From contig CAJQUW010003011.1 of the NCBI GenBank assembly GCA_907163375.1, positions 1-64,000 of the forward strand: a stretch of 64,000 nucleotides of DNA. Reading direction: 5' to 3'. Below are positions 10,576 through 20,431 of the stretch, in pieces. The stretch comes from Prostheceraeus crozeri (taxonomy: Eukaryota > Platyhelminthes > Polycladida > Euryleptidae). Within the stretch, counting starts at the first letter, position 1. Every line of letters begins with the position of its first letter. The position numbers were made by a program, and so were the translations under genes. Below the pieces are notes generated by a model, which made no database searches, had not been told where the DNA came from, and saw nothing but the letters and a program-made list of their open reading frames with translations.

Positions 10576-10968
10576 ATGTCTGTAAAACGGAAGGCATCTT
10601 CTCGTCAATCGAAACGGTCCTTCAAACCTTCAAGTCAGTTTAAAAAGGCGTTGCGAAAGTTAAACAGGATACATGATGATAAGAAGAAGTGTAAATTGAT
10701 TCAAAATTCAAGTGAAGATTTCATTCGCGATTTAGCTTTTGCAATACACAAATGTTTACCTATTTACAAGCCTCTATTGAATGCTGGCTCTTTGAATAGC
10801 ATAAAAAAGTTTTCAAATCCAAGGAGTAGTGATAAGAAAAGGCGAAACTTAATTCAGCGCGGTGGTGGTGGGTTTCTAAGTATGTTAAATGATATTGGAA
10901 ACAGTATTAATGGTGTAATCAATAGTCCGCTTGGAAGGATTGCAGCAACTGCTGCAATGTTAATATAA
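10576..10968 (+). CDS. Polinton 1 small basic protein
   Basis: 130 residues, strongly basic at the N-terminus (MSVKRKASSRQSKRSF). The central segment FAIHKCLPIYKPLLNAGSLN is followed by KKFSNPRSSDKKRRNLIQRG and a Gly-rich FLSMLNDIGNSINGVI tail with a hydrophobic end. This pattern (IxKCLxxxxxxL, then a basic stretch, Q-x-GG and a hydrophobic tail) is familiar from small accessory proteins of Polintons and adintovirus-like elements. A DNA-binding or virion-core role is inference from charge. Confidence 0.6.
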   Translation: MSVKRKASSRQSKRSFKPSSQFKKALRKLNRIHDDKKKCKLIQNSSEDFIRDLAFAIHKCLPIYKPLLNAGSLNSIKKFSNPRSSDKKRRNLIQRGGGGFLSMLNDIGNSINGVINSPLGRIAATAAMLI

Positions 10969-11009
10969 CGTTAACGAATCATAAAGTGACACGTCATTAC
11001 TTTGATTGA

Positions 11010-11034
11010 TGAGTCATATACAGGTGTATATAAG
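11010..11034 (+). promoter_or_regulatory. Polinton 1 second AP-1/TATA promoter
   Basis: TGAGTCA at 11010-11016 and tatataag at 11027-11034, upstream of an ATG at 11119. It shares the 'tgatgagtcat' and 'tatataagga' words with the promoter at 9707-9769, so two element genes are probably co-regulated. Confidence 0.5.
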
Positions 11035-11118
11035 GAAGACGCTTTAATGATATTTTATCACTTTCAAGTGACAATTCATTTGCGCTGGTTGAAAGCTCCG
11101 AATTAGTACTTGTTGAAA

Positions 11119-11735
11119 CATGACTCAGAAAATGTATACAATCAGAGAGGAAGGTGACGCTATTGAGCAAGATCTCTTGAAGCTTCGTCCGACACGAAAG
11201 GTGCAAGGGATTGGAAATACATTCTACTTTCAAACCCTGAATTATGGTGATGATTCAAGTTCCATTCTTCCACAGTAATGGCATGTCTACATCAGGGTAT
11301 AGCAATATGAGACAAATGCGAGTGACTTTTCCAAAATGGCAACAGGTGATGTTTAAAACTATTGACTCTTTCGCGAAAAAATGTGTTGAGCTGCCTGAAA
11401 GTGCTCCCACTCATTGGAGAAAGGCATTAGAGGAAGGAGTTGGTTACAAGGAATTGCCGGAATTCGATACACTGTTTTTAAAACTATCGGATCATTTTCA
11501 AGCATTCGATCTCTTTACAAACGCGATGGAATGTGAGGATCTCAAACGGGGTCGCTATATGGGCTTAGTGCACGTTACCGGACTTTATATTGGCTCAAAT
11601 GGTTCGACTGGCAAAGTCGCATCTTTACAAATGAAGGTTCTTCAACTAGTCTATGAACCACTACCAATTGATAAATGCTTAATTAACATTGATAAGACTG
11701 TTTCAAGTGATGAGAAGGAAGAGAGCAAAAAGTGA
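11119..11735 (+). pseudogene. Polinton 1 unknown gene, appears broken
   Basis: Unrecognised part lying between the second TATA promoter and the ATPase. The main readable stretch has aromatic/acidic character, includes segments such as RYMGLVHVTGLYIGSN, and ends in an acidic-basic tail. Coding potential is spread over more than one frame, so it appears broken. No family assigned. Confidence 0.45.
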
Positions 11736-11968
11736 GGGCGGAAATCTAAAGATGGGAATCCTAAATTGAAGTTGAAGCGCCAAGATGCTGACTTGAAAAC
11801 TTTCTATAATCCTAATTGTGATGAGGAAACACAAATGTTTTAATTTGTAAATGTAACTTGAAAGTTTCCATTCTGAATGTAAATAAACGTGATCTGGAAC
11901 ATGTGTCTGTTTTGTTGTTCTAAGCAAAATTAGCGGGATGATGAGTTTAATGTTAGTGGAATTATAAG

Positions 11969-12604
11969 ATGACAGATTTTCGTCTATTCACTGATCGCAC
12001 AATGTGTGTCGCTGGACCAAGTCAGTCCGGTAAAACTACATTTGTAACTCAATTGCTACAATATAGAAATGAATTGTTTAACAAGGAAATTAAGAGAGTC
12101 AAATGGTTTTATGGAATATTTCAACCACAACTACATTCTGCACTTCGCCAGAAAGGTTATGAGGTGAAGCAAGGGTTGCCATCAACTGAGGATATCAAAG
12201 CAGGTGACTTATTAGTATTAGATGATCTATTGCGTGGAAGCAAATCTTCAAAGGATGTAACTGAAATGTTCATTCAAACTGCACATCATAGGGAAGCTTT
12301 TATTATCTACATCACCCAAAACATCTTTGATGGAGGGAAAGAGCAAAGAACTAGAAGTTTGAATACACATTATTTGGCAATATTTAAAAATCCAAGAGAT
12401 AGCAGTCAGATACATCATCTCAGTAGACAAATATTACCTCAACAACCTAAAGTACTTTCAAAAATATATGAAGATGTAACAAAGAAACCACATGGCTATC
12501 TATTTATTGATCTAACCGAGGAATGTCCGGAACGACTTCGATTTCGAACAAATATCATACCTAATTCCGCTGAACCAATGACAGTTTTCTCGGCTCACAG
12601 TTAG
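11969..12604 (+). CDS. Polinton 1 genome-packaging ATPase (FtsK/HerA type)
   Basis: A 211-residue P-loop ATPase of the FtsK-HerA class that pumps DNA into capsids in Polintons, virophages and related viruses. Walker A is GPSQSGKT at residues 16-23. Walker B is LLVLDDL at residues 81-87, and a polar sensor-like ITQN follows near residue 115. Length and compact architecture match the family. The gene sits directly before the PY-like gene, the usual place in this group. Its presence with capsid and protease genes shows the element descends from a virion-forming ancestor. Confidence 0.92.
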   Translation: MTDFRLFTDRTMCVAGPSQSGKTTFVTQLLQYRNELFNKEIKRVKWFYGIFQPQLHSALRQKGYEVKQGLPSTEDIKAGDLLVLDDLLRGSKSSKDVTEMFIQTAHHREAFIIYITQNIFDGGKEQRTRSLNTHYLAIFKNPRDSSQIHHLSRQILPQQPKVLSKIYEDVTKKPHGYLFIDLTEECPERLRFRTNIIPNSAEPMTVFSAHS

Positions 12605-12643
12605 TTTTAAGCAATGTACTTTGTTGCCTTATTATTTTCAAAC

Positions 12644-13294
12644 ATGTCGTATTCAAAGATGGTAGTCATTCCTCAAGAGGAGTATGTACAATTGACTACA
12701 TTACAAAGTGCACAGGAAGTCAAAAATATAGATCAACCTATTACGAATCAACTTAAGGAACTAACACAAAAGGATATGGAAATTCAGAAGATTAAGGATC
12801 CCTATCGCCAAATGCAGTTAGCAGCTGAAAACATCGATGAGAGGCGACAGATTCGTGACAAGTTGCGACGATTTATAACCTTGTCAACACCTCGACCATA
12901 TCGTGTGCGCGCTGAGCGATTATTTGACTTCATTGACCCACATGTGAAGTTCAATGAGAGAGGGGAGATATTAGATGAAACAACTGGTGATGTTATTAGA
13001 AACAGTCACATAGATGACCTTCTACAATATGCTGTCAGAGATGTAAGGCGAAAGCTAGGTGCACCACAAGGGTGGACATATTTTCAGAAAATTTTATCTG
13101 ATCAAAATGTACCTCACAATATTATTGGAGGACCGACTGTGAATGAGTTGGATAAGGGTCACTTACAAGATGGATCAAAAAGTAAAACACCCACGATGGC
13201 GGGCAAGCGAGAGCTTCATGATCCCGATGATCTGCAACCAAAAAGAGCTTCTAGGCGCTCAATGCGTGTTGCGAAGGAGTATAGTAAATATTAA
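12644..13294 (+). CDS. Polinton 1 conserved PY-like protein
   Basis: 217 residues from ATG 12644, 39 bp after the ATPase stop. The N-terminus MSYSKMVVIPQEEYVQLTTL is characteristic of a protein conserved in many Polintons. A coiled-coil-like region (~residues 15-70) is followed by RAERLFDFIDPHVKFNERGE, then SHIDDLLQYAVRD and GWTYFQKILSDQNVP. The C-terminus is basic. Function is not established; position between ATPase and integrase is typical. Confidence 0.75.
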   Translation: MSYSKMVVIPQEEYVQLTTLQSAQEVKNIDQPITNQLKELTQKDMEIQKIKDPYRQMQLAAENIDERRQIRDKLRRFITLSTPRPYRVRAERLFDFIDPHVKFNERGEILDETTGDVIRNSHIDDLLQYAVRDVRRKLGAPQGWTYFQKILSDQNVPHNIIGGPTVNELDKGHLQDGSKSKTPTMAGKRELHDPDDLQPKRASRRSMRVAKEYSKY

Positions 13295-13461
13295 GCAAAT
13301 CTGAATTAAGCCTTGCCTCTCTCATATCATGTCGTTACAAAAGTTTTGCTGTTGTTTGAAATCTGCGCTCGAAGGTAAAGGAGAAGAGGGCATAGAGGTT
13401 GATATCAATTGTGTTAGCAGTTGCTGTGCGAGTAATACACGTGCAAATCAGAACAAAGACG

Positions 13462-14542
13462 ATGAGTACAGCAGTGAAACTCAGAAAGATTTATTACGAC
13501 TTAAATCACCCCGCAAGTTTCAGTCGTCCAGAGGTTCTAGCTCGTGCAGCAGGTGTGGGAATAGAGAAAGTCAAGAAGTTGTTAAGGAGTCAACCGACTT
13601 ACACTCTTCACAAAAATTCGGGAAAGCGGTTTCCAACGAGAAAATATGTTGTTAACAATATAGATAGTCAATGGCAAGCGGACTTGGCTGACATGCAACA
13701 GATATCACAGTACAATGATGGCTATAAAAACATCTTAACTGTAATAGATATTTTATCTCGCTATGCTTGGGCACGTGCGCTGAAATCTAAACGAGGACCA
13801 GAAGTTGAAGCGGCTTTTCAGAGCATTTTCGATGAGGGGCGTGTTCCGCAAAGAATACAGACCGATCAAGGAAAGGAATTCGAAAACTCTCATGTTCGAA
13901 GTCTCCTTAAAAGTAATAATGTGGAATTGTTTAGTGTCAAAAGTGCTTATAGAGCTGCCATGGTTGAGAGGTTCAATCGCACACTGAAGACAAAAATATG
14001 GCGCTATTTCACTGCAAAAAATACACATGTTTGGGTAGGTGAGTTGCAGAAATTTGTTAAGAATTACAATGAAAGCTACCATCGAATCATTAAGATGAAA
14101 CCAGTTGATGTTACCCCAGATAATGCGATGGATGTATGGCTTCGATTGTGTGATAAGAAAGCAAAAAACATTTCCAATGAAAAGAAAATTAATGTAATAG
14201 AGTTCGGATTTCAAATGTTAAGTCTACATTTGAGAAGGGGTATCTACCTATTTGGACTGAAGAAGAGTTTTTGTAGATGAAGTAAATACAAAATTTAGAC
14301 CCACCATGTATAAATTAATAGATTACCATGGCAATCCAATTTAAGGAAAATTTTACTCTTATGAATTGCAAGTAGTAGACAGAAGTGAAGAGGTGTATAT
14401 GATTGACAAAATAATTAGGAAGAAAGGTCATGGCAATCAAAGGAAATATCTAGTTAAATGGAAAGGATATCCTGATTCATTCAATAGCTGAATAACGCAC
14501 CAGGATCTACAAAATGTGGAGGTGGGAGACACTCGTAACTTT
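13462..14542 (+). pseudogene. Polinton 1 retroviral-type integrase with chromodomain, broken
   Basis: Parts of the integrase that would insert the element and create the 6-bp target duplication. The D,D35E core is visible: WQADLADMQQ holds the first Asp, RIQTDQGKEFENSH the second, and MVERFNRTLKTKIW the Glu. A basic N-terminal helical segment comes before it. At the far end is a chromodomain-like segment (KIIRKKGHGNQRKYLVKWKG), as in other Polinton integrases. The gene is broken, with about three breaks. Confidence 0.92.
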
Positions 14543-14585
14543 TAAGCTAATATAGCATGTGACTTCTTCCATATATGAGTTCAAC

Positions 14586-16161
14586 ATGTCTACTAACTTC
14601 AACATCATTCTTCCAAGCAATAGCAACCCCAAGACATTCCCAAGTAACAAACCATCTCTATACTCGGTTGAATTCGCTAATCCAATTACTCTGCATGGAC
14701 CCCATGAAGTTGCTCTAACTGAAATTACTTACTACAACGATATCAGTTTGCTAAAAAACAATTATTGCGAATTACATAAAGAAGTACGAGAGAAGGATGA
14801 TTGTTTTCGCATATTTCACAATAGTCTGCATGGTACATGGGCTTTTCATCATCTAACTTTACATCCTTTTTCAACATCTTTACCATCTGTCCAAAACATG
14901 ATTAAAATTCAAAAGGCATTTGCAACGTCAACTTTTGATTCTAAGGTTCCCACAATGAGCTTGCAGGATACAGAAAAGGAAATCGGTAGAATGTTTGAAC
15001 GAATAAATGATCTCTTCAAGCTGACTTTGAATAAATTCTACAAACCAGTCATAAAGGGGTCAACAAAATTGATGAAGGAAGGGAAGCATGTTCTTCTTGT
15101 ATTAGGTAAGGATTTGAGTCATACTTTTGGGTATTCCAGAACAACTTTCTCATCAAGGTATTGGTACAATGGACGTGGGTGGAATTCGGAGAGGAAAGTC
15201 ACTGATTTTTAATGTAGAATTGTGCCATTGTATGCAATACAAAAAAGGAGCATCCGAGTAAAAAATCAATTTGAGGTCATTAGAAATGTTGAAGACTTTG
15301 CAAGAAAGTTTCAAGGATCAGTGCCAGAAACGTTAATGACTTGTGAATATAAGAAAGAGAAGGTAACTTTATTTACTGTTGAAACGGAGGCAGAATTTCT
15401 TGTTTTTACTAAAAAGACACCATTGGAAAAGTCTGATTCCGCTGTTATTGAATTCGGATCTGAAATGATTGGGATGTTTAAGGGCCTTGAAAGCGCACCT
15501 TGGTTGACAGAATTAAATGATACATTCAAGGTTCAATTGTCCTCTTCTAAACTCAAAGCATCAACAAATGCTTCATGGGATATCCACGTATACAGCGAAG
15601 ACATATTGATTGATGATTTGTCTACTTCCAGTGAACTTGTAAAAAGAGCTAATTTGAACATTGAAAGCTTGAAAGCGCCATCTGAATTGTGTACAAAGTT
15701 AAATGAGTTTGGTGTAGATTACCTTGATGCAGATGAATATCACTTTTCTTATGACCCACATAAGAAACGCATGATTCTAAAGGTAGGGAAGAACTCTCTT
15801 ATCAAGCTGGATAGCGTGTTAACGACCACATTGGGATTCTCAAAATCAACTATTTATGAAGGCACATCAATAGGTGATACAGCCCAATCACTAGAGCGTG
15901 ATATAAGTAACTTATACGTCTATTGTAACATTATTGAATATACAAGGGTTGGCGACATTGAGGCCCCACTTCTGCGCACATTTCCTCTCTCATCCATAAG
16001 GAAGCAACTAATCAATCGAGAATTTTTTAACACAATATCTACCAATCAGCCGAAATTTCATCAATAGAATTGACATATCAATTCATGATGACGCAGGAGA
16101 AGTAGTACCGTTCTGTGGTGGTGTTACTGTTTTGACCCTACATATTAGGTCAAGAGAATAA
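14586..16161 (+). pseudogene. Polinton 1 penton/minor-capsid-like gene, broken
   Basis: Structural-type Polinton gene between integrase and basic protein. Landmarks: NIILPSNSNPKTFPSN at the start, VALTEITYYN, a central section ending in TLGFSKSTIYEGTS, the family signature NLYVYCNIIEYTRVGDIEAP with LLRTFPLSS, and a terminal segment GEVVPFCGGVTVLTLH. These match the Polinton family usually taken as the penton or minor capsid protein; the fold is inferred from family knowledge. The gene is broken (about two breaks). A homologue on the minus strand in Polinton B is at 62846-64000. Confidence 0.75.
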
Positions 16162-16204
16162 GGCTTTACGCTATTATGCCTTCCATAGTTATTCAATAGT
16201 CATA

Positions 16205-16687
16205 ATGACAGGCATTTACAGTAGACCATCATATCAGAGCGGTTATCCCCTGTTTGTTGGAGGTAGACGACAAGTTGGAGCTGGCATATTTGGTGCACTA
16301 AGACGTATGGTTCTTCCAACACTCATAAAGTATGGCGTACCAATCATGAAGCGTGTTGGAAGCAGGGCTTTAGATTTTGGTGCAAATGTTGCAGCTGATG
16401 CGCTTCAAGGTGAGGATATCGGTGAATCTATGAAAATGCGCACGCAGCAATCTGCCATAGATGCATTAGATGATTTAACAAAGACGAGACGTACAGTTCG
16501 GAAGAAGCGTAGGAAGTCAAGACAAGTTGGATCCGGTCGAGTTACTAAGCAAAGACGCAGGAAAAGTAAAAAGCCGACTAGAGCAGCACGTTCTAAATCT
16601 AGACGTGGAGTGAAAACAAGAAAGCGCAAACGAAATTCCACAGCGACTAGAAACAAGTCAAAACGAAGGAAGACAACATATTTGTAG
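16205..16687 (+). CDS. Polinton 1 basic virion-type protein (PX-like)
   Basis: 160 residues. The N-terminus has SYQSGYPLFVGGRRQVGAGI followed by an amphipathic stretch (FGALRRMVLPTLIKYGVPIM) and RALDFGANVAADALQGEDI. The C-terminal half is almost pure Arg/Lys/Ser. This is the layout of a Polinton protein compared with adenovirus core or membrane-lytic proteins (pVI/pX-like): a hydrophobic/amphipathic front and a DNA-condensing tail. It lies directly before the major capsid gene. Function is inferred from composition and position. Confidence 0.7.
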   Translation: MTGIYSRPSYQSGYPLFVGGRRQVGAGIFGALRRMVLPTLIKYGVPIMKRVGSRALDFGANVAADALQGEDIGESMKMRTQQSAIDALDDLTKTRRTVRKKRRKSRQVGSGRVTKQRRRKSKKPTRAARSKSRRGVKTRKRKRNSTATRNKSKRRKTTYL

Positions 16688-16697
16688 AGCTAATACG

Positions 16698-17978
16698 ATG
16701 CAGAGTATCAATTCGGCTTTGTGTTTCTTCGATTCTCCCCCTCATCAGACATACATCATCTCCTCAACAATTGTAGACATAGTCCCCACAACAAATATCG
16801 ATGGTAACCAACAGCCTATTCAGTTTGATATACCTGCCAATCCTCAAGATTATATTGACTGTCAATCCATTGATTTAGAGTTGTGTATACAAATTAAGAA
16901 GACTGATGGTACAAATATTGATTCATCTAAGGATAAAGTGGGATTGGCACATCTTCCTATTGCCAGTCTGTTCTCAGATGTGTATCTAATATTGAATGAC
17001 AAACAGATTGAAGGAGGGGATCGAGCATATCCATATGGAGCATACATACATACAATGACGCAACTTCAAAAGCAAGCTAGACAGTCACACTTGCAAGTTT
17101 CTGGGTGGTATGATGATCAGCAAGGGAAATTTGATGATGTCTCAAATACAGGGTTAAAAAGACGAATGGATTTAACAGCGGATTCAAAGGAATTATACTT
17201 GAAAGGACCTGTCTATCTTGATTTCCTTCGTCAATCTAGATATCTGCTATCACAGGTTAAAATGCAAATAAAATTTATTCGTGCAAATCCTGAGTTCGCG
17301 TTAATGGCTTTTGGAGCTACAAACTATCAAGTCAACATAAGTAATGCCGTGCTCAAGATGCGAGTAACAATGAACCCGTCAGTCATCAACGAGCATGCGA
17401 CAGGATTGAGGAAAAACAATGCAATATATCCAGTTAATCACAGTGTGTTGACAAACTTCACAATTGGTGCGGGATCATCCTCACATGCCTACCCAAATCT
17501 TTTTCCCACTGCAATGCCAAAGGCAGTGTATATCACATTTATGGAAAATGAGGCATTCATTGGTGCTTTTGAAAAGAATCCATTCAATTTCCAACACTTT
17601 AATGTTGGCAAACTAGCACTCTACCAGGATAGGAAATTTGTATCTTGCAAAGCATATGAGCCTAATTTCAAAGATGGCAAATTCGCACGTGAATATGGTT
17701 CTACTTTCACCGCCCTCAACATGTTTAATACTGATGATTCAAATGGAATTACAATGGATATGTAGAAGAATGGCTACTTCTTCATTATGTACAACCTCAC
17801 AGCAGATGCAGATCTAGGTGGTGAAAGCGTAGGAGTTACAAAGCCTGGAAATCTACGACTGGAGGTATCATTTGAGTCACCTTTGAAGAAAACAATTACT
17901 TGTCTCATTTACGCTATCTATGATAGCAAAGTTGAGATAACAAGAATGAGAGACGTGACTGTCAGCTATCAGAGATGA
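16698..17978 (+). pseudogene. Polinton 1 major capsid protein (double jelly-roll), broken
   Basis: Major capsid part of the Polinton, ~425 codons in span. Landmarks: QPIQFDIPANPQDYIDCQSI near the N-terminus, LFSDVYLILNDKQIEGGDRA with YPYGAYIHTM, LYLKGPVYLDFLRQSRYLL, and near the end a segment with LRLEVSFESPLKKTITCLIY. This sequence order is that of the double jelly-roll hexon-like protein of Polintons. It lies immediately upstream of the protease. The part is broken (about one break). Confidence 0.9.
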
Positions 17979-18388
17979 GTAACTTAAGCAACATAGAAAT
18001 CTTGAGGAAAAAAAGGAAAGCTCATCTCTACTCCAAGACAATATTTCTCAATGTCTTTTCTAGAGATAATTTACCTGATTCAATTCCTTTCTATCCTTGT
18101 TCGCTTATCATCAATACGGATACCAACAATCTTCCCGGAAAACATTGGATTGCTGTATACATCAATCGTTACAAAGTGGCCGAATATTTTGACTCTCTTA
18201 ATCAACCTCGTTTACATGATATCGCATTATGGATGAACAGGTTCTCCTGGACTGTTAGGAAAGTGACATCGTTCCCACTTCAAAGTAATACATCTCTAAT
18301 GTGCGGTGGCTATGTACTCTATTTTGTCAACGAGAGACCATTGAAAAATAACTGTAAAAGTGCTTTAGAACTATTTTCGAAAGACTGA
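17975..18388 (+). CDS. Polinton 1 adenain-like cysteine protease
   Basis: 137 residues of the C48/C5-type cysteine protease that matures virion proteins in Polintons and adenoviruses. Catalytic pattern: His57 in GKHWIAVYI, Asp73 in AEYFDSL, Gln103 in FPLQSN (oxyanion hole) and Cys110 in LMCGGYVLYF. Length and motif spacing match adenain relatives. It is the last recognised gene of the element, directly after the capsid region. Confidence 0.9.
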   Translation: MSNLSNIEILRKKRKAHLYSKTIFLNVFSRDNLPDSIPFYPCSLIINTDTNNLPGKHWIAVYINRYKVAEYFDSLNQPRLHDIALWMNRFSWTVRKVTSFPLQSNTSLMCGGYVLYFVNERPLKNNCKSALELFSKD

Positions 18389-18928
18389 TTATTTCTAATT
18401 ATTTATAATTTATAATTATTAAAGTCGAAAGACTGTGATGTAATTCTTACTAAATGTGTCGAAACAGTTTTGAAATAAAGTTTTATGTTGCATCATTAAC
18501 TTGCTCTCTTTTTCCAAAACAAGGGTTTATAAGGAAAACAAAAACATGTTCATATTTCATGTCAGTTGGATATGACCATGCATCTCTGTTGCGGCTGCAA
18601 GGTGGCCTTATGGAAAACTTTAACTGTGACAGCACTTCAAAGGCGGAGTGGACTACCAGTGAAGTGTACACGAGTGTGAGCATGACTTCACCAACAATCA
18701 GACATTTCATCAATGGTGTGATGACTTCCTAAAGATCATGGAGTCGCCTGAGGGACGTGATCTGTACCCATCATTTATTTTTCATGCTTAAATTAAACTT
18801 ACATCGTAAATCTCTTGTCTTTTTCACTTTAAACATAGTTCTGGAATTGGTTTTCTTATTGGGGAGCAACTAAATCATAACTGCACATTAAAGTTTCACA
18901 TCTAAGTAGTGCTACATTTAAAATAATT
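18389..18928. other. Polinton 1 right-end non-coding region
   Basis: 540 bp between the protease and the right inverted repeat. It holds short AT-rich runs near 18395-18425. No protein similarity on either strand. Confidence 0.5.
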
Positions 18929-19229
18929 GTCACAATAGTCGCAATTGAGCAAACCCATTCAAAATCAAACAACGGACGTCTATCGGTGCGTACCCAAGTA
19001 CTCAGAACCAAGTCGCACAAGTTCGATCATAGACGTTCCGAAACGCAATGTACTCAACCCAGTCTACCAAACACATGTACCTATCCAAGAAGATAGAAGT
19101 CATACATGTTCCTATTCATAACACTGAATTATACATGTACCTATCCATGTTCCGATTGATAACACTGAATTTTACATGTACCCATCCATGTACCTATCCC
19201 TATCATAGTAGGGCACAGTTTTCACTACC
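18929..19229 (-). repeat. Polinton 1 right terminal inverted repeat
   Basis: 301 bp, reverse complement of 8812-9107 with about 20 differences by eye. The outer end reads 'ttttcactacc', followed by the target duplicate ggccaa. Confidence 0.95.
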
Positions 19230-19496
19230 GGCCAAAGTACTCAACCATAAGCTATCGGTGATAGAAAAACTTATATGTCTATGCACGCAGTTACCTATAA
19301 CTCTTCTTAATATCTATAATGTCTAAAAGCTCATCTATGTCCATATATTTCTTCTTTTTGAAAATACAAATACATTCATTAGTCCCTTGAAAAGTCTGTA
19401 AAACAGACGCAACCAGTGGGGAGAATTCATTAGTTTTAGTTGACTTCTATTGGGATTTTATTTTACTTAAAATGAAGAAAAAGGGAAAAAACAGAG

Positions 19497-19988
19497 ATGG
19501 TGTTCTATTTTAAAGGCCAGCTTACATCAAATTACCGGATAGAAGAAAAGCGCATCCAGAAGATTATCAAGGATAATGTGAAGGGAAAAGTTGAATCATG
19601 CGATGTCCATGTGCGAGTGTATTACAAATATGTCAAATTGGTTAACTCAATAAAAACAAAAATGGACAGGTTTCATTCAAAAAACAATGTGGTGTACCAA
19701 TATGCATGTCCAGAGAGCATATGTAATAATGCTCACTACATTGGATATACCACAAATTTGTTGAATGTGAGAATGAAGCAACACGAAAATAATGGTTCGA
19801 TAAAGTCTCACCACATGAAAGAACACAAACAAAAACCAAGAGACTTAACAAACAACACAAAAGTTATAGTTCGCTTTTCAAATGCTAACACCCTACAAAT
19901 CGCTGAAGCAATACTAATAAAGGAAAATGCTCCAGTGCTAAATCAACACGACAAGGGATTAACAAGACACTTAAATATCATTTCTTGA
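19497..19988 (+). pseudogene. Penelope-like element 4: C-terminal GIY-YIG part
   Basis: A 163-codon frame from yet another Penelope-like lineage. Landmarks are YYKYVKLVNSIKTKMDRFHS, then NVVYQYACPE, HYIGYTTN (the YIG half), RMKQHENNGSIKSHHMKEH and QIAEAILIKENAPVLNQHD. This is the linker plus GIY-YIG endonuclease; the RT domain upstream is lost. The nuclease part has no internal stop. It is followed at 20246 by the N-terminal part of the same kind of ORF. Confidence 0.8.
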
Positions 19989-20149
19989 TTTCTATTCTTT
20001 CACAACTTCAATATGACATCAAATCCTCCCTGAAAACCTATGAACGTGTAACCTACATCCAGTATTATATCTTTGAGCTTTCTGTATAGCATTTTGGTTG
20101 AGACTTTTTGAATTTCAACCACAGCTCATCATTTTGTTAATATGTTAGC

Positions 20150-20181
20150 TTGAAAATGGTCTATGTACAGAAGACCGAAAC
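20150..20181 (+). ncRNA. Candidate hammerhead-ribozyme remnant, PLE 4 junction
   Basis: A stem GGTCT...AGACC followed directly by GAAACG, the layout of hammerhead stem II plus the GAAA core. The 5' core CUGAUGA is not intact here (CTTGAAAA). The position, between the 3' end of one Penelope-like unit and the start of the next, is where these elements carry such motifs. Confidence 0.3.
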
Positions 20182-20245
20182 GTAGCCGTCAATAAAATGT
20201 AAATATTTTGCAATAAAATGGTACTCATTCATCGTCATCAAAACA

Positions 20246-20431
20246 TTGACAACAGCAGAATTACAACAATATAGAAGAACAGAAAAACTTCTGAATAAAT
20301 GTATCAAATTGGAAAAAGACATTCAATTTAACATCACATGTGAAGAAAACAATTTATTACCAAATTATACGAAGATCAGTAAAAAGAATCAACACAAAGT
20401 ACATCACAAATTAGCAGAAAAATTTCAATGA
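20246..20431 (+). pseudogene. Penelope-like element 4: N-terminal fragment of next unit
   Basis: About 60 codons: a Lys/Glu-rich helix (LLNKCIKLEKDIQFNITCEE) followed by NNLLPNYTKISKKNQHK. This resembles the start of Penelope-like ORFs. A C-terminal fragment followed by an N-terminal fragment is the head-to-tail partial dimer (pseudo-LTR) arrangement known for this group. The frame opens at a non-ATG codon position and ends quickly, so only a scrap remains. Confidence 0.5.

Larger units (their letters stand above)
8812..19229 (+). mobile_element. Polinton 1 (10.4 kb), no DNA polymerase gene
   Basis: A Polinton/Maverick fossil with a recognisable virion and integration set, all on the plus strand. 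Its inverted termini begin AGTAGTGAAAA. The 6-bp target duplications are gaccaa (8806-8811) and ggccaa (19230-19235), differing at one base. Recognised parts in order: RING protein, three unknown genes, packaging ATPase, PY-like protein, integrase with chromodomain, penton-like protein, basic protein, major capsid and adenain-like protease. The ends are complete, yet I see no PolB anywhere, whereas canonical Polintons (15-20 kb) carry one. About five breaks are spread over several genes. The inverted repeats differ at roughly 20 of ~300 positions by eye, so it is not recent. Confidence 0.95.

Noticed and set aside
20120-20140. Minus-strand 'tgatgagctgtggttgaaa' as a hammerhead core
   Set aside because: CUGAUGAG and GAAA are nearly present but the intervening bases form no stem II.
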